From NCBI RefSeq assembly GCF_003311635.1, contig NZ_QEXL01000021.1, forward strand, positions 1-46,014: 46,014 bases of DNA. Direction: 5' to 3'. The number at the start of each line of letters is the position of its first letter. Within the stretch, counting starts at the first letter, position 1. Below, one piece after another: positions 1 through 9,190 of this stretch. The notes under the pieces are model-generated. The model did not search any database and was not told the DNA's origin. It was given only the letters and a program-made list of their open reading frames with translations. This DNA comes from Novacetimonas cocois. GTDB taxonomy: Bacteria; Pseudomonadota; Alphaproteobacteria; Acetobacterales; Acetobacteraceae. The position numbers and the translations under genes were made by a program.

Positions 1-1095
1 CGCGGGCGCGGCGGTAGCGGCAGCAGCCTGCGGTGCCGCAGGCGCGGCTTCCGCCGTCGGGGCAGGGGACTGCTGCGCCGGCGTGGCGGCGGCCCCGGCT
101 GTCGCGGCGCTGGCGCGTTCGACCGCGCTTTCGATGCCTGTCGCCACGACGGAAACACGGATGCGTCCGTTCAGGTTGGTATCGATCGCGGAACCGAAGA
201 TGATGTTGGCGTCGTCAGCCACTTCCTCGCGGATGCGGTTGGCGGCCTGATCCACCTCGAACAGGGTCAGGTCTTCGCCGCCCGTGATATTGATCAGCAG
301 GCCGCGCGCGCCCGCCATGGAGGTGTCTTCCAGAAGCGGATTGGAAATCGCCCCTTCGGCGGCGGCGATGGCGCGGTTTTCGCCCTCGGCCTCGCCCGTG
401 CCCATCATGGCCTTGCCCATTTCCGCCATGACCGTGCGGATGTCGGCGAAATCGAGGTTGACCAGGCCGGGGGCCATCATCAGGTCGGTCACGCCGCGCA
501 CGCCCATGTAAAGGACGTTGTCAGCCATCTTGAACGCGTCTTTCCAGCTGGTCCGTTCATTGGCAAGCCGGAAAAGGTTCTGGTTCGGAATGACGATGAG
601 CGTATCGACAAACTGCTGCAGCTCGACAATCCCGGCCTCGGCCGACTGGGCGCGGCGTCCGCCTTCGAAGGTAAAGGGCTTGGTCACGACGCCGACCGTC
701 AGGATGCCGCGTTCGCGTGCCATGCGGGCGATGACCGGGGCCGCCCCCGTGCCCGTGCCGCCGCCCATGCCCGCCGTGATGAAGATCATGTGCGCGCCGT
801 CCAGATGACGCGACAGTTCGTCGCATGCCTCTTCCGCCGCCGCGCGTCCGATTTCAGGCTTCGCCCCCGCGCCCAGTCCCTGCGTCAGGTGGGGACCAAG
901 CTGGATGCGCCGGTCGGCCTGACTGTGGGAAAGCTGCTGCGCGTCGGTGTTCGCAACCACGAACTCCACACCCTGCAGCTGCATGTTGATCATGTTGTCA
1001 ACGGCATTCGTACCACCGCCGCCAACCCCGATGACCGTGATGCGTGGGGTGAAATCCGAATGGTTCTGCTGCGGGATGGTCAGATTCAGGGTCAT
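1..1095 (-). CDS. ftsZ: Cell division protein FtsZ, C-terminus cut by the window edge
   Basis: FtsZ is the tubulin-like GTPase that polymerises into the cytokinetic ring at midcell. The reading frame is open from an ATG at 1095 to base 1 (365 codons) with no stop, so the C-terminus lies outside the window. The N-terminal nucleotide-binding fold is visible ([14 protein letters not shown] near residue 20), as is the tubulin signature GGGTGTG near residue 115. The globular part ends near residue 320 (VVATGIE). After that the visible part becomes an Ala/Pro/Gln-rich linker, as expected for alphaproteobacterial FtsZ; the C-terminal FtsA-binding peptide is not seen. A GGGAG Shine-Dalgarno sits 6 nt before the ATG. 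It is the last gene of the dcw cluster, 91 nt after ftsA. Confidence 0.97.
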   Translation of the reverse strand, partial: MTLNLTIPQQNHSDFTPRITVIGVGGGGTNAVDNMINMQLQGVEFVVANTDAQQLSHSQADRRIQLGPHLTQGLGAGAKPEIGRAAAEEACDELSRHLDGAHMIFITAGMGGGTGTGAAPVIARMARERGILTVGVVTKPFTFEGGRRAQSAEAGIVELQQFVDTLIVIPNQNLFRLANERTSWKDAFKMADNVLYMGVRGVTDLMMAPGLVNLDFADIRTVMAEMGKAMMGTGEAEGENRAIAAAEGAISNPLLEDTSMAGARGLLINITGGEDLTLFEVDQAANRIREEVADDANIIFGSAIDTNLNGRIRVSVVATGIESAVERASAATAGAAATPAQQSPAPTAEAAPAAPQAAAATAAPA

Positions 1096-1186
1096 GGTCG
1101 GCTCCCGTAGGCGAGGGATGGGATGGATGGGGGCGCGCGTTGTGCGCTTGCTTGCAGGATATTAAATAAGGACTTTATCGCGAATA

Positions 1187-2596
1187 TCATACCCTGTCGC
1201 GGATGAAATCGACGAAACGCCGGATAAGGCCGGTGGGGCGCGCCTCGCTGATACCGGTATCATTGAGGGGATCGCCCGCGCCCGCTGCCCACGCCAGAAG
1301 TCCGGCGGAGGTTGCGAACATCGGCCATGTCGCCGGATTTTCCGGCAGGCCGTGAATATGGCGCGGACGGCCAAGGCGGACCTGCCGGTTCAGGATTCGC
1401 GCCGCCATCTGGCCGATTCCCTCCAGCAGCGATCCGCCACCCGTCAGCACCACACGCCCGTCGGCGGCGGGGCCGAGGGCCGCCATTTCCAGGCGATCGC
1501 TTACCATTTCAAGTGTTTCCTCCACGCGCGGATGAATGATGGAGACAATCCTAGAACGCGGAATTCTGACATAATGATGGTCGTTGTCGCCAATAAGCTG
1601 CACCAGGATCATTTCCTGATCGTCCCCGGACGAAAGCTCTGCCGAGCCGTGCATGGTCTTCAGCCGTTCCGCATTGTCGATGGAGGTGGAAAGCCCGTGC
1701 GCGATATCGCGCGTGATGTGCTGCCCGCCGATCGGGATGCTGGAGGTATGCAGCAGCCGTCCCTCGCCAAACACGGCGATGGAGGTCGTGCCCCCGCCAA
1801 GGTCCACGACCGTGACGCCAAGGTCGCGCTCCTCCTCGTTCAGCACGGCGAGGCCGGAGGCCAGCGGCGCGGACACCATCCCCGCGATCGTCAGGTCCAC
1901 GCGTGACAGGACCGCCTCCACATTGCGCAGGGCGGTGGTGTTCGCGTCGATGACATGCATGCGCGCCGACAGGTGGTCGCACAGGTGGCCGCGCGGGTCG
2001 AGGACGCCCTGCGTCTCGTCCACCGCGTAATCCAGCGGCAGCGTATGGATGGCCGAACGTCCCTCGCTCAGCGCGCGCAGGCGGCCTTCGGTCGTGATCC
2101 GGCGCATGTCGGTGTCGCCGATCTCGCGCCCGCCGATGGGCCAGCGGATGTTGAGGTGACGGCTTTCGGGATGGCCGCACGACAGGTTGATGAAAATCTC
2201 GTCCTTGCGCAGGGTCGCCATGTCCTCCGCCTGCCCGACGGCGGCACGGATGGCTGTCTCCGCCTCCCTGAGGTCCACGATCCCGCCGGAGCGCACGCCA
2301 TGGGAACGCCGCCACCCGTGGCCCAGCACCCGCAGCGATCCGTCCGGCTCCCCTTTGCCGATCAGGCACACGATCTTGGTCGATCCGATGTCCAGGACGC
2401 TGAACGGACCCGTCCTCAGCTTGCGCTGCGGGCGGTCTTCCTCCATCGGGATGATGTTCGTCATGACCCGCCGGTCGCGTCGCGCCGCATTGGGCAGGGC
2501 GGGGACCGATGCCGGACGCACGCTTGGCAGGCCCGGTATCGCGGGGGCCTGGCGGGGGGCCAGGATCCTGTCGGGACGGGGGATCAGGTTACTCAT
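1187..2596 (-). CDS. ftsA: Cell division protein FtsA
   Basis: FtsA is the actin-like ATPase that tethers FtsZ filaments to the inner face of the membrane and recruits later divisome proteins. The 469-residue product shows the actin-fold motifs: phosphate-1 (VLDIGSTK near residue 68), phosphate-2 (VVDLGGGTTS) and the adenosine motif (VVLTGGGSLLEG). The C-terminus ends in a short amphipathic stretch (RRFVDFIRDRV), consistent with a membrane-targeting helix. The chosen ATG overlaps the ftsQ stop by 4 nt (ATGA). This start gives an unusual Pro/Arg-rich N-terminal extension of about 45 to 60 residues. A second ATG at 2464 would remove most of it, so the start is less certain than the identity. 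Confidence 0.95.
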   Translation of the reverse strand: MSNLIPRPDRILAPRQAPAIPGLPSVRPASVPALPNAARRDRRVMTNIIPMEEDRPQRKLRTGPFSVLDIGSTKIVCLIGKGEPDGSLRVLGHGWRRSHGVRSGGIVDLREAETAIRAAVGQAEDMATLRKDEIFINLSCGHPESRHLNIRWPIGGREIGDTDMRRITTEGRLRALSEGRSAIHTLPLDYAVDETQGVLDPRGHLCDHLSARMHVIDANTTALRNVEAVLSRVDLTIAGMVSAPLASGLAVLNEEERDLGVTVVDLGGGTTSIAVFGEGRLLHTSSIPIGGQHITRDIAHGLSTSIDNAERLKTMHGSAELSSGDDQEMILVQLIGDNDHHYVRIPRSRIVSIIHPRVEETLEMVSDRLEMAALGPAADGRVVLTGGGSLLEGIGQMAARILNRQVRLGRPRHIHGLPENPATWPMFATSAGLLAWAAGAGDPLNDTGISEARPTGLIRRFVDFIRDRV

Positions 2597-3528
2597 GCAC
2601 GTCTCTGCACATTGCCGGGGTCGGGGCGGGTCCGGGGCATGTCCGGTATGGACAGGCCGGCCGGGTCCGCAATCGGGGGCGTATTGTCATTGCTGGCGGG
2701 CCTGTCGCTGCCGGCAGCACCGGGGGCTTCGCGGATAATCAGGCGATCGGGCAGGCGCATGTCAATGGATATGACGGGACGGTCGAGGATGCGCATGGTC
2801 TGCTGCATTTCCGCAAGGCGTTTCAGCGCGGGGACTTCCTCGCCTTCGGGCAGGAGGACCACGGTCCCGTCACGCAGCGTCAGGTTCCACCGGCGCTGTC
2901 CCACGCGCACGGCGGCGACGACATGGCCGCGCACCTCTGGCTGGGCCGAAAGCTCATCCATCAGCGACGCCGCCGCCAGGTTGGCGTCCGGTCCCACCAC
3001 CAGCGGAAGCTGCATGAAGGCCTGCGCGTCCTTGCCGGTCATGCCCTGGTCGCGCACCTGGTTGCCCGCCCGGTCGATCAGCATGAAATGCCCGTGATTC
3101 TGCCATACCGCAAAGGGACGGCGTTCGATGAGGTGGACGATGATCGTGCCCGGCAGGCGCCGTTCGACCACCGAATGATCGACGAAGGGCAGCGCGTCGA
3201 TACGCATGCGCGCCGCGCCGAGTGAAAAGCCGAGGATGAAATCCCCCTTGTGGACGCCAAGCGCCTCCTGCAGCGCCGCGTCCCCCGTCAGTTCGTTGCC
3301 GGTGACGGTAATGTCGGTAATGCGCAGCGGCAGCATGTTGACCACGCGCGCGCGCAGCGGCGCGAAACGTTCCTCCGACCCCATCCTGTGGACCAGCCCG
3401 ACGCACCCAGCCCCGATGGCGCATACCAGCAGGGTCGCGATGGCCGGACGGATCAGCCGCTTCTGCCGCCGCAGGAAGATCGACAGGCGCGACGGACGGT
3501 CATTCAGATTGTCGGCGGGACGCTTCAT
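2593..3528 (-). CDS. ftsQ: Cell division protein FtsQ
   Basis: FtsQ is a bitopic inner-membrane divisome protein that links early cytoplasmic and late periplasmic division proteins. The 311-residue sequence has a basic cytoplasmic N-terminus, one transmembrane segment near residues 30-50, and a periplasmic POTRA domain at about 70-140 (begins ITDITVTGN, includes the VDHSVVERRLPGTIIVHL stretch). A beta domain follows. The C-terminus is Pro/Asp-rich. The ATG overlaps the ddlB stop by 4 nt and its own stop overlaps ftsA by 4 nt, so it is translationally coupled on both sides. The ddlB-ftsQ-ftsA-ftsZ order is the standard dcw order. Confidence 0.93.
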   Translation of the reverse strand: MKRPADNLNDRPSRLSIFLRRQKRLIRPAIATLLVCAIGAGCVGLVHRMGSEERFAPLRARVVNMLPLRITDITVTGNELTGDAALQEALGVHKGDFILGFSLGAARMRIDALPFVDHSVVERRLPGTIIVHLIERRPFAVWQNHGHFMLIDRAGNQVRDQGMTGKDAQAFMQLPLVVGPDANLAAASLMDELSAQPEVRGHVVAAVRVGQRRWNLTLRDGTVVLLPEGEEVPALKRLAEMQQTMRILDRPVISIDMRLPDRLIIREAPGAAGSDRPASNDNTPPIADPAGLSIPDMPRTRPDPGNVQRRA

Positions 3529-4469
3529 GTACGACAGGTCGCCTGTTCAACCAGCCATTCGCACAGACGGGCATAGGCAATGCCGCATGCCGCCGCCTGT
3601 TCCGGCAGCAGCGAGGTTTCGGTCATGCCGGGCTGGGTGTTCGTTTCCAGAATGACCAGTCGGCCGATCCCGTCGGCGTCGCGCGTGTCGTCATAACGGA
3701 AATCGGTGCGCGACGCCCCACGGCATCCCAGCATCCGGTGTGCCGCCAGCGCCAGTTCGCGCGCGCGTTCAAAGGCCGCCGGGTGGATGCGCGCGGGCAG
3801 CACATGGCTGGAACCGCCCTGCTGGTATTTGGCGGTATAGTCGTAAAAGCCATCGCCCCCCGCGTCATGCGGCGTGATGTCGGTCACGGTCAGCGCCCGC
3901 TCACCCATTACACCCACCGTCAGTTCGCGTCCGGGTATGAACTCCTCCACCAGTGCGGAAGTTCCGAACTGCCACGTCCGTGCGATGCTGGCGCGACGGT
4001 TGGACCCGGCGCGGATGATTTCCACCCCCACCGAAGACCCCTCGTTGACGGGCTTGATGACATAGGGTTCGGGCATCGGGTCCGCGGCGGCAAGTGCTTC
4101 CATCGTCACGACGCCCCCGCGCGCCACCGGCAGGCCCGCGGCCTCGAACACCACGCGCGCCGCCGCCTTGTCCATCGCCGTGGCGGAGGCACGGACGCCC
4201 GAATGGGTATAGGCGATGCCCATCCAGTCCAGCACCCCCTGAATGGAGCCGTCCTCGCCAAAGCGGCCATGCAGCGCGTTGAAGACCACATCGGGACGAT
4301 GCGTGGTCAGGTCGCCGACGATCGCGCCCAGGTCGGGACCCGCGACGATCTGGCGAACCGGGTAGCCAAGGGAACGCAGCGCCTGCGTCACGCCCTCGCC
4401 ACTGCGCAGGCTGACTTCGCGTTCGGCGGACATGCCGCCCATCAGGACAGTTATGTTTGGACGTGTCAT
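3525..4469 (-). CDS. ddlB: D-alanine--D-alanine ligase
   Basis: This cytoplasmic ATP-grasp enzyme joins two D-alanines to make the dipeptide that MurF adds to the peptidoglycan stem. The 314-residue length is typical of the DdlB class. Visible motifs are the N-terminal VLMGGMSAEREVSLRSG loop, HGRFGEDGSIQG near residue 85, the ATP-binding YVIKPVNEGSSVGV and the metal/substrate loop LETNTQPGMTETSL near the C-terminus. Its ATG overlaps the murB stop by 4 nt and its stop overlaps ftsQ by 4 nt. Its place between murB and ftsQ matches many proteobacterial dcw clusters. The sequence gives no sign of D-lactate or D-serine specificity. Confidence 0.96.
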   Translation of the reverse strand: MTRPNITVLMGGMSAEREVSLRSGEGVTQALRSLGYPVRQIVAGPDLGAIVGDLTTHRPDVVFNALHGRFGEDGSIQGVLDWMGIAYTHSGVRASATAMDKAAARVVFEAAGLPVARGGVVTMEALAAADPMPEPYVIKPVNEGSSVGVEIIRAGSNRRASIARTWQFGTSALVEEFIPGRELTVGVMGERALTVTDITPHDAGGDGFYDYTAKYQQGGSSHVLPARIHPAAFERARELALAAHRMLGCRGASRTDFRYDDTRDADGIGRLVILETNTQPGMTETSLLPEQAAACGIAYARLCEWLVEQATCRT

Positions 4470-5437
4470 GACGGTTCATCCTTGCGCAGGGGGCGTCCGA
4501 TACGCCTGATTTCCCATTCCAGCGTCACGCCGGTATGTTCGCGCACGCGCCTGCGCACGGTTTCACCCAGTTCTTCCAGTTCCGCCGCCGTGGCGCTTCC
4601 CGTGTTGAGCAGGAAATTGCAGTGCTTTTCACTGACCTGCGCCCCGCCAAGCTTCAGCCCCCGGCACCCGGCGGCATCGATCAGTTCCCATGCCTTGCGG
4701 TCGGACGTGGCAGGATCGGGATTGCGGAAGGTCGATCCCCCCGTGCGCGCCCGCACGGGCTGCGCCGCCTCCCGCGCCGCGCGGATCTGCGCGATGCGTT
4801 CGCGGATGACCGGTATGGCGGAGGGCTGGCCGCACAGGCGGGCGCGCACGACCACGGCGCCCTGCGGCACGAGGGCATGGCGATAGCTGAATTTCAGCGC
4901 CCCTCCGGGCAGGCGCAGCAGTTCGCCATCGCGGGTGACGATCTCCACCCAGTCGAGGATGGCGGAAATGTCGGAGCCATAGGCCCCGGCGTTCATGGAG
5001 ACCGCGCCCCCCACCGCGCCGGGGATGCCCGCCAGGAATTCCATTCCCGACAGGCCGCATGTCGCGGCATGTTCCGCCACTGTCATGTCAAGGCACGCCG
5101 CCCCGGCGATCAGGCCGTTGCCGTCATGGGCGATTTCGGAAAAACCGCGCCCAAGGCGGATGACCACGCCGTCAATCCCGCCATCGCGGATGATGGTGTT
5201 CGAACACGCCCCAAGGACGCGGACCGGCACCTCGAGCGGGATGTGGCGCAGCGCCAGCGCAAGGTCACGCGCATCGGCAGGCTGCACCAGCAGTTCCGCC
5301 TTTCCGCCCACGCGGAACCACGTGCGTGGGCCCAGGGGGGCGTCGGGCGTCAGGCGGCCACGGAAATCGGCCAGCGCGTGGATCACGTCCTCGCGCCATT
5401 GCACGACGGTGGGGGAATGTGCCGCAGCCTGTGTCAT
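4466..5437 (-). CDS. murB: UDP-N-acetylmuramate dehydrogenase MurB
   Basis: MurB is the FAD enzyme that reduces UDP-GlcNAc-enolpyruvate with NADPH to UDP-MurNAc. The 323-residue product has the FAD-binding region (TWFRVGGKAELL near 40-50, LGACSNTIIRDGG near 75-87 and GIPGAVGGAVSMNAGAYG near 138-154). It also has the active-site serine loop TGGSTFRNP near 232-240. An upstream ATG at 5545 in the same frame is open, but it lies inside murC and the extra residues do not resemble MurB. The ATG at 5437 shares its first base with the murC stop (TGATG), which favours translational coupling and this start. The stop overlaps ddlB by 4 nt. Confidence 0.95.
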   Translation of the reverse strand: MTQAAAHSPTVVQWREDVIHALADFRGRLTPDAPLGPRTWFRVGGKAELLVQPADARDLALALRHIPLEVPVRVLGACSNTIIRDGGIDGVVIRLGRGFSEIAHDGNGLIAGAACLDMTVAEHAATCGLSGMEFLAGIPGAVGGAVSMNAGAYGSDISAILDWVEIVTRDGELLRLPGGALKFSYRHALVPQGAVVVRARLCGQPSAIPVIRERIAQIRAAREAAQPVRARTGGSTFRNPDPATSDRKAWELIDAAGCRGLKLGGAQVSEKHCNFLLNTGSATAAELEELGETVRRRVREHTGVTLEWEIRRIGRPLRKDEPS

Positions 5438-6882
5438 CACGCCGCGTCTTCCCCCTTGTGCGCCGGGGCGGAGGAGGACTGCAGTTCCGCAAGCTGTCCC
5501 GGCAGCGCCTGCGCCCAGTTGGTGATGCTGCCCGCGCCAAGGCACACGACAAAGTCGCCCGGCCGGGCGATGGCGTTGATCATTTCCGCCAGATGTTCCG
5601 GCCCCGGCAGGGGGACGACGGAACGGTGCCCGCGTTCGCGCAGTCCCTCGACCAGCGCGTCGCGGTCCATGCCCTCGATCGGCTGTTCGCCCGCGGCATA
5701 GACATCGGCGATGATGACGGTGCCGGCATCGTTCATGCAGGTGCAGAATTCGTTGAACAGGCTCTGCAGCCGTGAATAGCGGTGCGGCTGCATGACCGCG
5801 ATGACGTTGTTCGCCCCGGCCTGGCGCGCGGCCTTCAGCACTGCGGCGATTTCGACGGGATGGTGGCCGTAATCGTCGATGACGGTGATGCCCCCCGTCT
5901 CCCCCGTGCGGGTGAAGCGGCGCTTGACCCCCTTGAACGAGGCGAAGGCGGAACGGATCGTCGCGTCGTTGATTTCCATTTCAATGCCGACCGCGATCGC
6001 CGCCAGCGCGTTCTGGACGTTGTGATGGCCCAGCATCGGCAGGCGGAACGGGCCGGCGCGGCGCGAACGGTTGCGGTTGCGGTCGGTCACCACGACCTCG
6101 AACGTAGCACCCAGCTTGTCTGTGATGACCTTTTCCGCGCGGATGTCGGCCTGCGGGGAAAAGCCATAGGTGATGATGCGATGGTCCGACAGGCGGGGGA
6201 TCATCTGCTGGACGGCAGGATGGTCGATGCACAGCACCGCGAAGCCATAGAACGGAATGTTGGAGACGAACTGGTCATACGCCGCCTGCATCGCCTCTGC
6301 CGTGCCCCAGTGGTCCAGATGTTCGGGGTCCATGTTGGTCACGACCGTGATGACCGACGGCAGGCGCAGGAAGGAGCCGTCGCTTTCGTCCGCCTCGACC
6401 ACCATCCAGTCGCCCGATCCCATGCGCGTGTTCGTGCCATAGGCCTCGATGATGCCGCCATTGATGACGGTGGGGTCCAGTTTCGCCGCCTCCAGCACGG
6501 CGGCGACCAGGCTGGTCGTCGTCGTCTTGCCATGCGTGCCGCCCACCGCCACGGACCAGCGCAGGCGCATCAGTTCCGCCAGCATTTCCGCCCGGCGGAC
6601 CACCGGGATCAGGCGCGCGCGCGCGGCCAGCACTTCGGGATTGTCGCGCCGCACGGCGGTGGAGGTCACGACGACCTGCGCCGCGCCAAGGTTGGCGGCA
6701 TCATGGCCGATCGTCACGGGAATGCCCGACGCGCGCAGGCGCGCGACATTGGCGCTTTCAGCGATGTCCGATCCCTGTACCGCATAGCCCAGCATGTGCA
6801 GCACTTCGGCAATGCCGGACATGCCGATGCCGCCGATGCCGACAAAGTGGATGGTGCCAATGGAAAGGGGCAGGGCTCTCAT
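5437..6882 (-). CDS. murC: UDP-N-acetylmuramate--L-alanine ligase MurC
   Basis: MurC is the ATP-dependent ligase that adds L-alanine to UDP-MurNAc, the first step of stem-peptide assembly. The 481 residues show the Mur-ligase plan. The N-terminal UDP-binding Rossmann domain has [17 protein letters not shown]. The central ATPase domain carries the P-loop [10 protein letters not shown] near residue 115 and [10 protein letters not shown]. The C-terminal domain includes [10 protein letters not shown] and MQPHRYSRL, which are typical of MurC. A GGAG motif lies about 11 nt before the ATG. It is separated from murG by 32 nt and overlaps murB by one base. Confidence 0.97.
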   Translation of the reverse strand: MRALPLSIGTIHFVGIGGIGMSGIAEVLHMLGYAVQGSDIAESANVARLRASGIPVTIGHDAANLGAAQVVVTSTAVRRDNPEVLAARARLIPVVRRAEMLAELMRLRWSVAVGGTHGKTTTTSLVAAVLEAAKLDPTVINGGIIEAYGTNTRMGSGDWMVVEADESDGSFLRLPSVITVVTNMDPEHLDHWGTAEAMQAAYDQFVSNIPFYGFAVLCIDHPAVQQMIPRLSDHRIITYGFSPQADIRAEKVITDKLGATFEVVVTDRNRNRSRRAGPFRLPMLGHHNVQNALAAIAVGIEMEINDATIRSAFASFKGVKRRFTRTGETGGITVIDDYGHHPVEIAAVLKAARQAGANNVIAVMQPHRYSRLQSLFNEFCTCMNDAGTVIIADVYAAGEQPIEGMDRDALVEGLRERGHRSVVPLPGPEHLAEMINAIARPGDFVVCLGAGSITNWAQALPGQLAELQSSSAPAHKGEDAA

Positions 6883-6914
6883 TATGTATCAGTCTCCGTC
6901 TTCGCACTGCCGGA

Positions 6915-8030
6915 TTAGGCGGCACAGGCCATGTGATGCAAGCGTCCTTCTATCATGTCCGCCAGATGCGCGGCGGCGTCGGGCCGCCCGATGCCACGCG
7001 CGGCCGCCGCCGCGCGCGACAGGGCGTCGCGGTCGCCAAGAAGTTCCGTCAGTTGAGTGCCCAGCCGCCGGGGCGTCAGTTCGGCCTGCGGGATCATCCA
7101 CGCCGCCCCCGCCTCGACCAGGGCGCGGGCATTGGCGCTCTGTTCATCGCTTGCGGCGATGGGCAGCGGCACGAGAATCGCGGGGCGCCCGGCGACCGTG
7201 ACCTCTGCCACCGACGACCCGCCAGCCCGCCCGATGACCAGATGGGCGTCACGCAGCAGTTCGGGCACGTTGTCGAGGAAGGGCGCGACACGGGCGGGAA
7301 TCCCGCTGTCGGCATAGGCGGCGCGCACGCGTTCCACGTCCTCGGCGCGGGCCTGCTGGGTCACCTCGATGCGCGCGCGCAACGCGGGCGGCAGTCCGGC
7401 CAGCGCCGCGGGGACGACATCGCTGAAAATCCGTGCGCCCAGCGACCCACCCCACACCAGCAGCCTGATTGTCCCGGTGGAGGGGGAATAGATCACGTCA
7501 TGCACGGCGGCGATGTCGGGGCGCACCGGCATTCCCGTCAGGGTGACGGGCACGCCGTGCGGCAGTTTCGCGACGACGGGAAAGGATGTCGCGATCCCGC
7601 TGGCCCAGCGCGCGAGGAACGCGTTGGCCCGTCCCATCACCGCGTTGCCTTCATGGACAAAAATCAGCGGACGGTCCCGTCCCATCAGGCGTGCGCCCAG
7701 CAGCGGCGGGACGGAGGGGTATCCCCCGAACCCCACGACCGCGACCGGTCGCAGGTCACGCAGGATCGCGCGCGCGCGCCATGCCCCGTGGGCAAGGGCA
7801 AGGGCCGCGCGGGCCGCGCGCGTAATCCCGCGGCCCGCGATTCCCGCGCCGGGCAGCACGAACTGCGGCCGGCCGGCGAAAATGCCGCTCTGGCGCATCC
7901 CGGCGCGACGGTCGGTCATCAGCGCGACGTCGCGCCCGCGCCGGACCAGTTCGCAGGCCAGTGCCTCGGCGGGAAAGAAATGTCCCCCCGTGCCGCCAGC
8001 GGCGATGATGATGGGGCGCTGGGGGGTCAT
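6915..8030 (-). CDS. murG: UDP-GlcNAc:lipid I GlcNAc transferase MurG
   Basis: MurG is the GT-B fold transferase that converts lipid I to lipid II on the cytoplasmic face of the membrane. The 371-residue product starts with the glycine-rich IIIAAGGTGGHFFPA loop. It has the second-domain donor-site elements GGSLGAR near residue 195 and IGRAGGSSVAEVTVAGRPAILVP near 265-285, a pattern diagnostic for MurG. Its ATG overlaps the ftsW stop by 4 nt. A 32-nt gap to murC is one of the few breaks in the coupled chain, and murC has its own ribosome-binding site there. Confidence 0.96.
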   Translation of the reverse strand: MTPQRPIIIAAGGTGGHFFPAEALACELVRRGRDVALMTDRRAGMRQSGIFAGRPQFVLPGAGIAGRGITRAARAALALAHGAWRARAILRDLRPVAVVGFGGYPSVPPLLGARLMGRDRPLIFVHEGNAVMGRANAFLARWASGIATSFPVVAKLPHGVPVTLTGMPVRPDIAAVHDVIYSPSTGTIRLLVWGGSLGARIFSDVVPAALAGLPPALRARIEVTQQARAEDVERVRAAYADSGIPARVAPFLDNVPELLRDAHLVIGRAGGSSVAEVTVAGRPAILVPLPIAASDEQSANARALVEAGAAWMIPQAELTPRRLGTQLTELLGDRDALSRAAAAARGIGRPDAAAHLADMIEGRLHHMACAA

Positions 8031-9190
8031 GTGCGGGATCTCCGGCTCAGGAACGCGGGGAAGGACTGGCTGAACTGGCTGTCGCCCACGCGGCTGCGCG
8101 TCAGGGCGAGCACCATGCCGATGGTCAGCGCCACCGACATGGCGGAGGAACCGCCATAGGAAATGAAGGGCAGGGTCATGCCCTTGGTGGGGATGAGGTG
8201 CAGCGTCGATCCCATGTTGACGAAGGCCTGCAGCCCGAAACCCGTCACCAGCCCGGTGGTCGCCACGACGATGAAGGGATCGTTTTCATGCAGCAGCTTC
8301 AGCAGGGCGCGAATGACGATGACGCCAAAGACGCCGATGATGAACAGGCAGACGATCATGCCGAATTCCTCGCCCGCGACGGCAAAGACGAAATCGGCGT
8401 GCGCGTCGGGCAGCAGGTCCTTGACCCGCCCTTCGCCCGGACCACGGCCCAGCAGCCCGCCATTGCCAAAGGCCCGCAGGGCGGTGTCGATCTGGTAATG
8501 GTCGCCCACCTCGGGGTGGAGGAAACGCTCCACGCGTGAACGGACATGGGGAAAGACCGCATACGCGCCGATGAAGGCCGCGACCATGCAGCCCACGCCG
8601 CCCGCCACAAGGAACAGGCTGAGCCCGTCGACGAAAAGCTGCGTGATGAAGACGGTCGTGATCACGCTGAGCATGCCGATGTCGGGCTGTGATTTCAGCA
8701 GCAGCAGCACGACCCCGAACAGGCCCAGCGCGATCAGCATGCCGGGGAAATAGCGTCGCGTCTGGCGCTCCGTCAGCAGCCACGCGGTCACGACGGCGAA
8801 ACAGGGCTTGAGGAATTCCGAAGGCTGCACCGACATCATCGGCAGCGCGATCCAGCGTCGCGCGCCCTTGATCTCGATCCCGTGGACCAGGGTCAGCGCC
8901 GTTGCCGCGATCCCCAGCACGAACCCGATGGCGGCCATGATCCTGACCGCGCGGATCGACAGCAGCGACGTGCCGATCACGATGCCCGCCGCCAGCAGGA
9001 GGAAGCAGACCTGCTTGAAGATGAACATGTCGCGTGAGGCGCCGATGCGCACGGCCACCGCCGGGCTTGCGGCCAGCATGAGGATATAGCCAAACCCGAT
9101 CAGGATGCCGACACAGATCAGCGTGACGCGGTCCACGTTGCGCCACCATCGCGCCATGGGCGAGGTGTTGATGCGTGATATGCCCGCCAT
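8027..9190 (-). CDS. ftsW: Lipid II polymerase FtsW (SEDS family)
   Basis: FtsW is the septal SEDS-family peptidoglycan glycosyltransferase that works with FtsI. The 387-residue protein is strongly hydrophobic with about ten membrane segments. It carries SEDS landmarks such as MMSVQPSEFLK near residue 120, the large extracellular loop with GRGPGEGRVKDLLPDAHADFVF, and the C-terminal PFISYGGSSAMS. The ATG shares one base with the murD stop (TAATG) and the stop overlaps murG by 4 nt. Its place between murD and murG identifies it as FtsW rather than RodA. Confidence 0.95.
   Translation of the reverse strand: MAGISRINTSPMARWWRNVDRVTLICVGILIGFGYILMLAASPAVAVRIGASRDMFIFKQVCFLLLAAGIVIGTSLLSIRAVRIMAAIGFVLGIAATALTLVHGIEIKGARRWIALPMMSVQPSEFLKPCFAVVTAWLLTERQTRRYFPGMLIALGLFGVVLLLLKSQPDIGMLSVITTVFITQLFVDGLSLFLVAGGVGCMVAAFIGAYAVFPHVRSRVERFLHPEVGDHYQIDTALRAFGNGGLLGRGPGEGRVKDLLPDAHADFVFAVAGEEFGMIVCLFIIGVFGVIVIRALLKLLHENDPFIVVATTGLVTGFGLQAFVNMGSTLHLIPTKGMTLPFISYGGSSAMSVALTIGMVLALTRSRVGDSQFSQSFPAFLSRRSRT

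Noticed and set aside
1096-1186. GC-rich imperfect palindrome and TGG-rich run before ftsZ as a second MraZ operator
   Set aside because: The TGG units are not at a 10-bp period and the palindrome is imperfect.
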